The notes under the pieces are model-generated. The model ran no database searches, was not told the origin of the DNA, and saw only the letters and a program-made list of their open reading frames with translations. A DNA stretch of 64,000 bases from Treponema sp. JC4 (GTDB lineage: Bacteria; Spirochaetota; Spirochaetia; Treponematales; Treponemataceae): the NCBI RefSeq assembly GCF_000260795.1, contig NZ_AJGU01000004.1, positions 1 to 64,000 of the forward strand, given 5' to 3'. The position numbers and the translations under genes were made by a program. Below, piece after piece: positions 18,067 to 26,473 of this stretch (position 1 is its first letter; each line of letters opens with the position of its first letter).

Positions 18067-19935
18067 CTATATTACGATATGAATACGGGTTTCATTTCTT
18101 TTTCTGCTTGTAAGGACACTTGCCCTTAAAGCCCTGTGACGCAGAATTTTAAGACCTGTCATGGAAAGGGCATCATCACTTACCTTCATATGAAAGGGAT
18201 TATATGGTTTTCCTTTATATGAAATTCGTACTGAAATTGCATTTCCAAAAACTATGCTGATATTTATTGTGGTTTCGGGTAATTCATTAAGGATTCTGAT
18301 ACAAATCTCTTCTATACAACTCTGAACTTCAAACATGCGCTTAATGCCTATATTCTTTATGGAAGCGCCTTCTTCTATCTGTTCGTTAAAGACTGCGAGT
18401 GTATGAGAATCTGAAGTAATACTGCCTTTTACATCCGGATTAAACTGATATTTGGAAGGAATTGCTGTCTGTACATGAAGAAGGCTTCCAAAAAGAATAA
18501 TCAGAGGAAGGGCAACAAAAAGTCCCATTGTTGTGAAGGAAATAAAGACTGGTAAAAAATCAGATTCAGAAGAAAAAATTGAAATCAGATATGATGATAT
18601 TATTGAAAGGCTGAAAAGAGATAAAATGAAAATGCCAAAATGGCGTTTTTTGTTAAAGCCTATATAATGAGTTTTTACTGTACTGTGCCAGATGAGCCAG
18701 AGTCCTACTCCAATAAAAAGATTACAGAAACATTCCGCAAGAACAATATTTGAAGGAGTGTTCATAATAAGGGAAGAAAAAAGACAGCCAAGGCAGCAGC
18801 CTGCAGCTCCCCAGATTCCCCATAACAAGCCTGATGTTACTGGTAAAAAGTTTTTAAGGCCGATAAGACTTGTGTATTGCAGGAAATTCATCTTCTGAAC
18901 GATTAAGTCCAGACCGGTATATATTACCGCTATGGAAATTACAATCGGCCACCATTTTTTTGACTCGGAAGCAAGGTACTTTATAAGCTCCGTTATTGAT
19001 TTTTTTTCAGATTTCGTCTGAGTCAGTTTTTTAAAGCCCTTGATTATTGCAGTGTAAACAGAGTTGTCTGCAAGAAGAACACCTGCAACCATAATTCCGG
19101 CTCCAATTGCCTTCATCGGAGTTATGATTTCCTTTTCAGTTCCAAAAATAAAGGCAAGCACCGGCGACATGAGCATTGTCATTATGATTTCTGTAGAGAA
19201 AATCAAAGATGATGAAAGAGGCGAAACATAGCGCATGGCATAGAGCTGAACAATGCTGTATAAACCGCGGATAAAAAGACTGACGTATAAAACGCAGATC
19301 CAGAAGGAAGGTTCAATTGAAAGCGCAAAGGATTTACCGAAGAAGAGAACTTCGACAATCCAGCAGGCAGCAGAAATTATAAGCGAAAAGAAAAGCTGGC
19401 CCATAGCGATGATTGAAGGGTTAGAGCTTGTTGAATAGCGGGAAATTGTAAGGATTGTAATGGCAATTACAATATCCGCAAGTACAAGATACAAAACTCC
19501 TTCGCTCAAAAGGGCAGAAGCTTCGCAGTTCATCATAAAAAAGAGGCCTGTAAGAACAATTGCAATGCCCGGGAAGCTTTTTAAATCAGGTTTTTCGCGG
19601 AAAAGCAGCAGTGCCAGAGGCGGAATGAATACGAAATAGGCAGAAAGCAGGCAGGAGGTTACTGTTGCTCCAGTCTTTCCGGCGCCAAGAATTAAAAATA
19701 CATTAAAGGCAACCTGTTCCAGAGAAAGTATAAAGGACTGAAAAATCTGTTTTTTATCAAGACGGAAAAGTTCACCAAAAAAGAAGAGGAGAACGATTAT
19801 AAAACCCGCTCCGTTGGTAATGGTTAAATATCCGAACTGAGAAACAGAAGATGGTACTCCGCCAAGAAATGCATATTGAATTGAGGCAAAAAAAGTGATG
19901 ATACATAAGGAAATTACAGCTTCAAACTTATTCAA
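18067..19935 (-). CDS. EamA-like multipass membrane protein fused to a degenerate anti-sigma-type ATPase domain
   Basis: The 622-residue product starts at TTG 19935, with AGAAGGA 8 bases before it and no ATG nearby. Residues of about 5-295 give some ten hydrophobic helices resembling the EamA/DMT transporter family. A second membrane block (about 330-490) follows. The last 125 residues are soluble and read like an RsbW/SpoIIAB-type HATPase: helix MFEVQSCIEEICIRIL, strand ISYKGKPYNP where the usual Asp of the ATP-binding DxGxxF motif is Lys, and GLKILRHRA near the end. The gene starts 4 bases after the DUF2156 gene and precedes the PP2C phosphatase. A membrane sensor feeding partner switching is likelier than plain transport, but that is inference. 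Confidence 0.8.
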   Translation of the reverse strand: MNKFEAVISLCIITFFASIQYAFLGGVPSSVSQFGYLTITNGAGFIIVLLFFFGELFRLDKKQIFQSFILSLEQVAFNVFLILGAGKTGATVTSCLLSAYFVFIPPLALLLFREKPDLKSFPGIAIVLTGLFFMMNCEASALLSEGVLYLVLADIVIAITILTISRYSTSSNPSIIAMGQLFFSLIISAACWIVEVLFFGKSFALSIEPSFWICVLYVSLFIRGLYSIVQLYAMRYVSPLSSSLIFSTEIIMTMLMSPVLAFIFGTEKEIITPMKAIGAGIMVAGVLLADNSVYTAIIKGFKKLTQTKSEKKSITELIKYLASESKKWWPIVISIAVIYTGLDLIVQKMNFLQYTSLIGLKNFLPVTSGLLWGIWGAAGCCLGCLFSSLIMNTPSNIVLAECFCNLFIGVGLWLIWHSTVKTHYIGFNKKRHFGIFILSLFSLSIISSYLISIFSSESDFLPVFISFTTMGLFVALPLIILFGSLLHVQTAIPSKYQFNPDVKGSITSDSHTLAVFNEQIEEGASIKNIGIKRMFEVQSCIEEICIRILNELPETTINISIVFGNAISVRISYKGKPYNPFHMKVSDDALSMTGLKILRHRALRASVLTSRKRNETRIHIVI

Positions 19936-19939
19936 TTTA

Positions 19940-20851
19940 TTAGTCCTTCTCTTTTACAAGATATTTTTTAAGAAAATATTCGGGCCTGTAGGATAATTTC
20001 ATTTTACGAAGTCCTTCATGTCCCAAATCTTCTTCCCAATTAAGCCATTTAATTGAGGCCGGGCAGCGTTTTGCAACCGTATTATTCAGCATTTTATAGA
20101 TGTACTTATAGGAACGGTTTGCTTTTTCTACAAAACCATCATAAGTATTCTGATTTAATGCCGTTCCATATTCAAAAGCGGCAATCTTACCGTCTATTAA
20201 AATCACAAGTCCCTTAAAACCCAGTTCATAAAAATGTTTCAGGGCATTGTCCAAAGCTTTTTCTTCCGCACGAAGCTGAGCGTTGGTTTCTTCGGTATAA
20301 AAATCGTCGTACCACTTGCGTGAAAAGCTTTTTACCTCATCAAAATATGAAGGCGTAAGTTCTTCTATTGAGTAGCGGCCTTCAAACTCTTTTTGAAAAC
20401 GATGCACTTCCCACCGTTTGCTTTCATATTCCTTACCCTTAAGCTCGGCAAGATTTTCGCGGTTGAAAATGTATTCCGCATTATCGCGTTTTTCTTCTAT
20501 ATAAAAGTGTCCCGGATAATTTTCTTCAAGAAAGTTCTTTGCTTTTTCGGTGACTGTTTCAAAAAGCAGTTTCTTTCCCTTCTGGTGAGCCTCAGAAAGA
20601 AGTGTATCTATGGCGATACGACCGTCAGCGAGATTTCCCAGAGGAAAAAGATAAGTCTCTTCATTCGGGGTGCAGCGGTTTTGGCGCAGAATGTAGAGAA
20701 AATTATTCGCTATTGCATAAAGGTTTCCGTATTTTTCCTGAAGACAATAAGCGGCTGCAAAGGAATGCTGACAGGAGCCTTCCCCATACTGAACGAAAAA
20801 AGGATCAAGAAATGCTTTTGTTTCAAGAAGAAGCGGCTTAAACTCTAACAT
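19940..20851 (-). CDS. DUF2156 / phosphatidylglycerol lysyltransferase C-terminal-like protein
   Basis: The 303-residue cytoplasmic product matches the DUF2156 family, a double GNAT-like fold related to the catalytic part of MprF lysyltransferases. Typical phrases are YIFNRENLAELKGKEYESKR, FKGLVILIDGKIAAFEYG and KWLNWEEDLGHEGLRKMKLSYRPEY. These resemble the acyl- or aminoacyl-transfer site, but there is no membrane domain, so stand-alone members may use another acceptor. The ATG is 11 bases from a GAGG. It is first in an operon with the EamA/ATPase fusion and the PP2C phosphatase, suggesting it belongs to the same signalling unit or is its effector. Confidence 0.82.
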   Translation of the reverse strand: MLEFKPLLLETKAFLDPFFVQYGEGSCQHSFAAAYCLQEKYGNLYAIANNFLYILRQNRCTPNEETYLFPLGNLADGRIAIDTLLSEAHQKGKKLLFETVTEKAKNFLEENYPGHFYIEEKRDNAEYIFNRENLAELKGKEYESKRWEVHRFQKEFEGRYSIEELTPSYFDEVKSFSRKWYDDFYTEETNAQLRAEEKALDNALKHFYELGFKGLVILIDGKIAAFEYGTALNQNTYDGFVEKANRSYKYIYKMLNNTVAKRCPASIKWLNWEEDLGHEGLRKMKLSYRPEYFLKKYLVKEKD

Positions 20852-20893
20852 CAGGCAGGGAACCTCTAAAAAGCAGGAATTATTCCTTATAAA

Positions 20894-20935
20894 ATTATAT
20901 TATAGGAATTTGATTTTCACAAATAAATTGTGAAA
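20894..20935 (-). promoter_or_regulatory. promoter and overlapping inverted repeat for the DUF2156 operon
   Basis: Minus strand: -35 TTGTGA (20922-20917), 17-base spacer, -10 TATAAT (20899-20894). A perfect 8-base inverted repeat, TTTCACAA and TTGTGAAA separated by ATAAA (20915-20935), covers the -35 and could be an operator. Confidence 0.6.
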
Positions 20936-21035
20936 TACCGCTTCTTCTGAAACAACAGAGAAAAAAGCAATTAATTTATGTCGTCAAGAAAAATATTGCT
21001 GGTAAGTCTGATTTTTCTGTGGTAGAGTGGTGGAC

Positions 21036-21680
21036 ATGAGCCTTCTTTCTCAAGCAGAAATTACAGAAATAATGAAGCGCTGGCAGGCAGAAAATCCGGA
21101 GCCTGCTTCGGAGCTGGAATATAAAAATGCATATACCCTGCTTGTGGCGGTGGTTTTGAGCGCGCAGGCAACGGACAAATCTGTTAATATCGCAACAAGG
21201 CCTCTTTTTGAAGTTGCAGACAACCCCCGTGCCATGCTTGAACTTGGCGAAGAAGGGCTTATTCCCTACATAAAATCCATCGGGCTTTATAAAAACAAAG
21301 CTAAGCACCTTATCGGGCTAAGCCGTAAGCTGATAGAAGATTTTGACGGCGTAGTTCCGGGTGAGCGGGAGGCGCTTATGACACTTCCCGGGGTTGGAAG
21401 AAAAACGGCAAACGTAGTTTTGAACGTGGTATTTCACCAGCCGACAATGCCCGTAGATACTCATCTGCTTCGCGTTGCGCCAAAAATCGGGCTTGCGGAA
21501 GGCAATACTCCCGAGCAGGTGGAAGCCTCTCTGCTGTCACGAATCCCGACGGAATTTTTACAGCATGCCCACCACTGGATTCTGCTTCACGGACGCTATG
21601 TCTGCACGGCACGAAATCCTAAGTGCAGCGAATGCATAGTCAGTGATTTATGTAAATGTTATAATGAAAAAACACGTTAG
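21036..21680 (+). CDS. nth: endonuclease III (base-excision repair glycosylase/AP lyase)
   Basis: The 214-residue product removes oxidised pyrimidines from DNA and cleaves at the abasic site. It has the helix-hairpin-helix LPGVGRKTA with the catalytic Lys (Lys123), the catalytic Asp in VDTHLLRVA (Asp141), and the 4Fe-4S ligands spaced Cys-x6-Cys-x2-Cys-x5-Cys (190, 197, 200, 206). Length is normal. I chose ATG 21036; two in-frame GTGs lie just upstream at 21027 and 21030 and cannot be excluded. It is first of a run with an MscS channel and an HD protein, separated from them by a GC-rich element. Confidence 0.95.
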   Translation: MSLLSQAEITEIMKRWQAENPEPASELEYKNAYTLLVAVVLSAQATDKSVNIATRPLFEVADNPRAMLELGEEGLIPYIKSIGLYKNKAKHLIGLSRKLIEDFDGVVPGEREALMTLPGVGRKTANVVLNVVFHQPTMPVDTHLLRVAPKIGLAEGNTPEQVEASLLSRIPTEFLQHAHHWILLHGRYVCTARNPKCSECIVSDLCKCYNEKTR

Positions 21681-21785
21681 GCACTGGAGGGAGGAAGGCC
21701 AAAGGCCTTTCTGTGCGAAGCACCGAACGTAGTGGAGCCCGGAAGCGCCGACCGCCGCTTGCGGCGGGAACGCCCGATAAGGAAT
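21681..21785. repeat. GC-rich intergenic element (family 2), copy 2
   Basis: This block between nth and the channel gene is very GC-rich and palindromic (AAAGGCC/GGCCTTT near its start; GCCGCTTGCGGC later). The part GAACGTAGTGGAGCCCGGAA resembles GAACGACAGTGGAACCCCGGAA on the minus strand of the element at 47680-47795. No reading frame fits a protein. Confidence 0.4.
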
Positions 21786-21789
21786 TTTT

Positions 21790-22635
21790 ATGGAAAAAGA
21801 AATAACTGCAATTAAAAACGATTTTTGCGCGCTTGGAAAATTTATTTCCGAATGGTTCAAAACTTCCTTTACCATTCATAATGCTTTTTTTATTGTAAAA
21901 GTTTTTATTGTTCTTCTTCTTATTTTGATAGCCTTTAAAATTCTAAAAAAACTTATAAAAAATATTCCGGAAGACAAGCTGAGCGATGAAAGACGTTCAA
22001 TTTTGCAGCGGCTTGTGCGCTACTGCTTTTATTTTGCGGTAGTCGTTTATGTGCTCAGTCTTTTTGGAATCAAGCTTTCTGCCATTTGGGGAGCGGCAGG
22101 AATTGCCGGAGTAGCCCTTGGTTTTGCGGCCCAGACTTCTGTGAGCAATCTGATAAGCGGGCTTTTTATTGTGAGCGAAAAATCCCTGCGGCTTGGAGAC
22201 ACAATCATCATAAACGGAATTACCGGCGTAGTTGATGCAATCAGTCTGCTATCTGTCCGCGTTCACACTTACGACAATCAGATGGTTCGCATTCCGAATT
22301 CTTCTATTATAAACTCACTTTTGACGAATAATTCCTACAATTCTTACCGCCGCCTTTTGATAAACGTGAGCGTAGCCTACGAAAGTGACCTTGCCTTTGC
22401 GCTTGAAACCCTGAAAAAAGCGCCGGCTCTCTGTCCGACTGCCCGCACTGACCCGGTTCCTAACGCCTGGATTGAAGCCTTTGAAGACAGCGGAATCAAA
22501 CTGACTCTTGTAATCTGGTTTGATAATCCGGATTTTATTACCGTAAAAAACGAAACCTTTATTGCCATCAAAAAAGTTTTTGACGAGGCGAAAATAGAAA
22601 TTCCTTACAATAAAATTGTGGTACACAATGCCTAA
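21790..22635 (+). CDS. small-conductance mechanosensitive channel (MscS family)
   Basis: The 281-residue product has three membrane helices (about 30-52, 72-95 and 100-130). The third carries the Gly/Ala-rich pore helix GAAGIAGVALGFAAQTSVSNLISG typical of MscS. After it come the beta domain (GDTIIINGITGVVDAI, VRIPNSSIINS) and the C-terminal alpha/beta vestibule. It opens under membrane tension to release solutes on osmotic downshift. An AAGGA lies about 7 bases before the ATG. The HD gene's start overlaps its end by 8 bases, so the two are translationally coupled. Length is close to E. coli MscS. Confidence 0.93.
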   Translation: MEKEITAIKNDFCALGKFISEWFKTSFTIHNAFFIVKVFIVLLLILIAFKILKKLIKNIPEDKLSDERRSILQRLVRYCFYFAVVVYVLSLFGIKLSAIWGAAGIAGVALGFAAQTSVSNLISGLFIVSEKSLRLGDTIIINGITGVVDAISLLSVRVHTYDNQMVRIPNSSIINSLLTNNSYNSYRRLLINVSVAYESDLAFALETLKKAPALCPTARTDPVPNAWIEAFEDSGIKLTLVIWFDNPDFITVKNETFIAIKKVFDEAKIEIPYNKIVVHNA

Positions 22636-23725
22636 CTTCTTTGAACCTTACACGTGGAACTACATGCTGGAGCGTAATCCGCCCCGCAGCTACAGCGTCG
22701 CCGACTATCACGAAATTCTCTGTCCCCGTGCTGACTATCCGGCCTTCCTGACTCCTTACCTTGAGCTGCCCCTGCTTACCCGCCTTAAGGGAATAGGGCT
22801 TTTGTGCGGCACCGACTGGACGAAGCTTTACCGCAACCGCTTTTATTATTCCCGCTTTGACCACAGCGTGGGCGTTGCCCTGATTATCTGGCATTTTACC
22901 CACGACAAGGCGCAGACTCTTGCAGGACTTTTGCACGATGTTTCGACTCCGGTTTTCAGCCACGTTTCCGACTTCCGAAAAGGAGACGCCCTGACCCAGA
23001 CTGCCACCGAAGAGCCGAACGAACTGCTTATCAGAAACGATGCCCAGCTTGCCCGCCTTCTTGCCGCTGACGGACTTACTGCCGACCAGGTCTGCGACTA
23101 TCACAATTATCCGGTTGCCGACAACGAAATCCCTCAGCTCAGTGCCGACCGCCTTGAATACATGTACCCCAGCGGTATGGCTCTGGACGGCAGCTGGACT
23201 TACGAGGAAATTCGCCGCACTTACGGCGATTTACGCGTGCTTACAAATGAAGAGGGCCTTCCCGAGCTTGGCTTCGCGACTCCCGAAATTGCCACCGAAT
23301 ATACCGGGCATTTCTGCCTGATTGGTCACATTCTCCAGCTCAACGAAGACAAGCTCTGCCTGCACATGCTGGGTCAGATAATGAACCTGGCGGTGGAAGA
23401 AGGCATTGTCCGCGAAGAAGATTTTATGACCCTTTCGGAAGCAGAAATAATAAAAAAGATTGATGATGAGATGTCCGGCTCGCAACAACTCAGGTCTCTT
23501 TATCGCACCTTCCGCGAAATGACCTCCATAGTTCATTCTCAAGGCAAGCTCGCCGGTCATTTTTGCGTGAATTTAAGGGTCAAACTCCGCTATATTAATC
23601 CGCTGGTTCAGCTTTCGGACGGTTCAGTACGCAGAATTCGCGAAGTTTCCCCAAAAGCCGATAAAATCATCACAGACTTTCTGGCTTGGGAAGACACGCC
23701 TTTCGGCTGCGTTAAGCTTTTGTAG
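22628..23725 (+). CDS. HD-superfamily phosphohydrolase
   Basis: The 365-residue product carries an HD metal site: RFDHSVG (His79), then GLLHDVSTPVFSH (His103, Asp104), as in dGTPase- and YfbR-like proteins. A C-terminal helical part follows without a recognised domain. The likely reaction is hydrolysis of a nucleotide or nucleotide second messenger; the substrate cannot be read from sequence. I placed the start at ATG 22628, 12 bases inside a longer frame that would begin with TTG. It overlaps the channel gene by 8 bases. Confidence 0.85.
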   Translation: MPNFFEPYTWNYMLERNPPRSYSVADYHEILCPRADYPAFLTPYLELPLLTRLKGIGLLCGTDWTKLYRNRFYYSRFDHSVGVALIIWHFTHDKAQTLAGLLHDVSTPVFSHVSDFRKGDALTQTATEEPNELLIRNDAQLARLLAADGLTADQVCDYHNYPVADNEIPQLSADRLEYMYPSGMALDGSWTYEEIRRTYGDLRVLTNEEGLPELGFATPEIATEYTGHFCLIGHILQLNEDKLCLHMLGQIMNLAVEEGIVREEDFMTLSEAEIIKKIDDEMSGSQQLRSLYRTFREMTSIVHSQGKLAGHFCVNLRVKLRYINPLVQLSDGSVRRIREVSPKADKIITDFLAWEDTPFGCVKLL

Positions 23726-23732
23726 GGGAAGG

Positions 23733-23761
23733 TTGTTCCCGTTTTCAATTACAGTTATAAT
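23733..23761 (+). promoter_or_regulatory. sigma-70 promoter giving a leaderless mRNA for the flavoprotein gene
   Basis: TTGTTC (23733-23738), a 17-base spacer and TATAAT (23756-23761) lie so that transcription should start at or next to the ATG at 23768. Only 6 bases separate the -10 box from the start codon, and there is no ribosome-binding site downstream of the expected start point. Confidence 0.7.
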
Positions 23762-23767
23762 ACCCCT

Positions 23768-25384
23768 ATGAAAACTCAGATAACAATTACTGTTCTGCCG
23801 GATGAAGAGCAGAACCCAAAAATCATAAATTCCAAAATTACTGCGGAGATAAAAAAATCCCCGGCCGCAAAGGAACTTGCAGAAAAGGGCGGAAAGTTCG
23901 AGTCACTTTTTGTAAAAAAATCCATTGATGCCCGCCACGGTCAGGTAAAACTGCACCTGCGCTATAATGTATTTATTGGAGAAAGTGCAGAGGCAGCTGC
24001 CGAAGATAAACTCCCGGAATGGAAGCATGCTGACGGAAAAAAATCAGTTATTATAGTAGGAAGTGGTCCTGCGGGACTCTTTGCAGCGCTTAAACTTCTG
24101 GAAAAGGGCATAAAACCCGTAATCCTTGAACGCGGTGAAGAAACTTCCCAGCGCAAGCGGGATATTGCGCAGATCAGTACAAAAGACAATGTAAATCCAG
24201 ATTCAAACTACTGCTTTGGCGAAGGCGGTGCCGGAACCTTTTCTGACGGCAAGCTTTATACCCGCAGTAACAAGCGGGGAAACATCAATCAGATTCTGAT
24301 GATTTTTAATTACTTTGGAGCAGACAAAAAAATCCTTACAGATGCCCATCCTCACATTGGAACAGACAGACTTCCTCAGGTAATCAACAATATGAGGGAA
24401 AAAATCTTGGAACTTGGCGGAGAATTCCATTTTAATACGCGTGTTACAGAGTTGATTACTGAAAATGATGGCGGGGCAAAAGCAGTTGTGAAGGGAGTTC
24501 GTGCCCAGAACACAAAAAGCGGCCAGACTGCTGATTTTTGTGCCGATGCCGTAATTCTTGCAACCGGTCATTCAGCCGGAGACATTTACCAGATGATTGC
24601 AAAGGCAGCCCCATCTGCTCTGGAAGCAAAAACTTTTGCAGTTGGAGTCCGCGTGGAACATCCCCGCGTTTTGATTGATGCAATTCAGTATCACGGAAAA
24701 CTTGATGCAAATCTTGGCGCTGCGGAATACCGTGTTACAACCCAGGTGGATGAGCGGGGAGTTTATTCCTTCTGTATGTGCCCGGGCGGTTTTGTAGTTC
24801 CTTCTGCCTCAGGACCGGACGAAATTGTCGTAAACGGAATGTCTGCCGCTGCCCGCAATTCCAAGTGGTCAAATGCGGCAATTGTTGTAGAAGTCCGTCC
24901 GGAAGATATTCCGCAGAAGTTTAAGGAACAGGCTAAAAAAGCAGGCTGTCCTGATCTTGCAGGCCTTTACTTCCGCACCGAGCTTGAAAAACTTGCCTTC
25001 AAAAACGGAAAAGGTCAGGCAGCCCCGGCTCAGCGACTTTCTGACTTTCTGGACAATAAAAAATCGGAAGATTTACCGCCTTCAAGTTATACAGCAGGCC
25101 TTGTAAGTTCAAATTTAAACACCTGGATTCCTCATTTTATTGCTGACCGCCTTGCAAAAGGTTTCCGCCAGATAAATAAAAATATGAAAGGCTTTATCTG
25201 TCCTGATGCTCTTATGATTGCAATGGAAACCAGAACAAGTACTCCTGTAAGAATTGTCCGTGATAAAGAAACTTTTGAATGTACGGCGCTTAAAAATCTT
25301 TATCCTTGCGGCGAAGGCAGCGGCTATTCAGGTGGAATTGTTTCCAGCGCCATGGACGGAGTAGCAGCGGCAGGAAAACTTTAG
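23768..25384 (+). CDS. FAD-dependent oxidoreductase (COG2509-type)
   Basis: The 538-residue product has an N-terminal extension (about 1-90), then the dinucleotide-binding motif VGSGPAG (97-103) and ERG of a Rossmann-type FAD domain. It shows the family signatures FGEGGAGTFSDGKLYTR, LPQVINNMR and, near the end, NLYPCGEGSGYSGGIVSSAMDG. It fits the conserved but poorly characterised FAD-dependent dehydrogenase family often annotated as NAD(P)/FAD-dependent oxidoreductase. The substrate is unknown. It stands alone between the HD gene and an amino-acid-binding protein gene and appears to be made from a leaderless transcript. Confidence 0.9.
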   Translation: MKTQITITVLPDEEQNPKIINSKITAEIKKSPAAKELAEKGGKFESLFVKKSIDARHGQVKLHLRYNVFIGESAEAAAEDKLPEWKHADGKKSVIIVGSGPAGLFAALKLLEKGIKPVILERGEETSQRKRDIAQISTKDNVNPDSNYCFGEGGAGTFSDGKLYTRSNKRGNINQILMIFNYFGADKKILTDAHPHIGTDRLPQVINNMREKILELGGEFHFNTRVTELITENDGGAKAVVKGVRAQNTKSGQTADFCADAVILATGHSAGDIYQMIAKAAPSALEAKTFAVGVRVEHPRVLIDAIQYHGKLDANLGAAEYRVTTQVDERGVYSFCMCPGGFVVPSASGPDEIVVNGMSAAARNSKWSNAAIVVEVRPEDIPQKFKEQAKKAGCPDLAGLYFRTELEKLAFKNGKGQAAPAQRLSDFLDNKKSEDLPPSSYTAGLVSSNLNTWIPHFIADRLAKGFRQINKNMKGFICPDALMIAMETRTSTPVRIVRDKETFECTALKNLYPCGEGSGYSGGIVSSAMDGVAAAGKL

Positions 25385-25399
25385 ACGGGAAATTTAATA

Positions 25400-25428
25400 T
25401 TGTCGAAGTTCTTTAATATTGTTAAAAT
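25400..25428 (+). promoter_or_regulatory. promoter for the solute-binding-protein gene
   Basis: TTGTCG (25400-25405), 17 bases, then TAAAAT (25423-25428). The transcript would have a leader of about 22 bases with a strong AGAGGAG 7 bases before the ATG at 25458. Confidence 0.6.
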
Positions 25429-25457
25429 TATTCATCACGTTTTAGAGGAGTGAACAC

Positions 25458-26237
25458 ATGAAAAAAATCGTTGCTTTGGCTGCTTTGACAGCTGTGATTT
25501 CTGGTATGGCTTTTGCTAAACCTAAAAAAGTTGAAATCAATTCTGTTGCTGATCTTGAAGGAAAAAAGATTGGTGTTCAGGCCGGTACAACAGGTGAACT
25601 TTATGTTCAGGAAGAAGTTCCTGGTGCAAAACTTTCATCTTTCAAGAGCGGTATGGATGCTGCTTTGGACTTGAAGAATGGCGCTATTGATGCAGTTGTT
25701 CTTGATGAACTTCCTGCTCAGCAGATTGTAAAACGCAATCCTAAACTTAAGATTATCCGCGATCCATATTTTGCTGCAAACAAAGAAGAATATGCTATTG
25801 CCATCAAAAAGGGTAACACTGACCTTTTGAATACTATCAACGCTACAATTGCCGAAATGAAGAAAAACGGCGATTACGAAGCTCTTGTTGCTGCCTTTAT
25901 GCCTGCAGACGGAAACATCACAATTCCTGCTGCAAAAAATGCAAAAGGCGCTAAAAAAATTAAGCTCGGAACAAATGCTGCATTCCCACCGTTTGAATAC
26001 GTTGAAGGAACTGACATCGTAGGTTTTGATATCACTATGGGTCAGAAAATTGCTGAAAAAGCTTCTTCTTCTCTTGAAGTAGTAGATATGGCCTTCGACA
26101 GCCTTATCCCAGCATTGCAGGCAGGAACAATTGATTTCATCGCTGCAGGTATGTCTGTTACAGAAGAACGCAAAAAGAACGTAGATTTCTCTGAACCATA
26201 TTTTGCTTCTGAACAGGTTATTATTGTTCGCAAATAA
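25458..26237 (+). CDS. circularly permuted amino-acid ABC transporter substrate-binding protein
   Basis: The 259-residue product has a signal peptide (1-20, AFA) and no lipobox, so it should be periplasmic. All parts of a family-3 (GlnH/HisJ-type) binding protein are present, but in swapped order. Residues 29-148 (SVADLEGKKIGVQAGTTGE to NGDYEALVAAFM) are what normally forms the second half. A linker rich in Ala/Lys (149-167) follows. Residues 168-259 (KLGTNAAFPPFEYVEG to PYFASEQVIIVRK) are what normally forms the first half. The break falls between VIIVRK and the SVADLEGK segment, at the usual inter-lobe crossover. The fold could still close. A permease gene follows after a structured repeat; no ATPase gene is near. 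Confidence 0.93.
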   Translation: MKKIVALAALTAVISGMAFAKPKKVEINSVADLEGKKIGVQAGTTGELYVQEEVPGAKLSSFKSGMDAALDLKNGAIDAVVLDELPAQQIVKRNPKLKIIRDPYFAANKEEYAIAIKKGNTDLLNTINATIAEMKKNGDYEALVAAFMPADGNITIPAAKNAKGAKKIKLGTNAAFPPFEYVEGTDIVGFDITMGQKIAEKASSSLEVVDMAFDSLIPALQAGTIDFIAAGMSVTEERKKNVDFSEPYFASEQVIIVRK

Positions 26238-26244
26238 ACCTTCC

Positions 26245-26412
26245 AAAAAGGCAAAAGCGGCTTCCGGTCGCAGAGCATGGTTCAAAACCGCGCCATAAGG
26301 CGCTACACGCTGATTGTGGCAAAGAAACTATAGGACAGGTCGCTTTCGCGACCTCCACAATCAGAGTGTTTTTGCCCCATGCTCTACTCCCTCGCGCCGC
26401 TTTTGCCTTTTT
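26245..26412 (+). repeat. structured dispersed repeat (family 1), copy A
   Basis: This element lies between the binding-protein and permease genes. Its ends are perfect 17-base inverted repeats (AAAAAGGCAAAAGCGGC at 26245-26261; complement at 26396-26412). Inside are stem P0 AGAGCATGG/CCATGCTCT (26272-26280 and 26377-26385); hairpin P1 GCGCC-ATAA-GGCGC (26290-26303); long stem P2 ACAC-G-CTGATTGTGG (26305-26319) with CCACAATCAG-A-GTGT (26355-26369); and apical hairpin P3 AGGTCGC-TTTC-GCGACCT (26337-26354). Unpaired TTCAAAACC, CAAAGAAACTATAGGA and TTTTTGCC are conserved in other copies. It may be a REP/MITE-like element or a structured RNA. Confidence 0.85.
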
Positions 26413-26467
26413 AAATGCCTTCTTCCAGCCCTAACTGACACAACTTCCTATTAACCGCAAAATCCGG

Positions 26468-26473
26468 TATAAT
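26468..26473 (+). promoter_or_regulatory. -10 box of the permease gene, near-leaderless start
   Basis: A consensus TATAAT ends 8 bases before the ATG at 26482, with only a weak -35 (TTCCTA, 17 bases upstream). No ribosome-binding site fits between them, so the mRNA probably starts at or a few bases before the start codon. Confidence 0.5.

Noticed and set aside
26279-26289. T-arm-like GGTTCAAAACC in the structured repeats, hinting at a tRNA-like element
   Set aside because: Copy B changes it so that it no longer pairs, and no anticodon arm or acceptor stem can be drawn.
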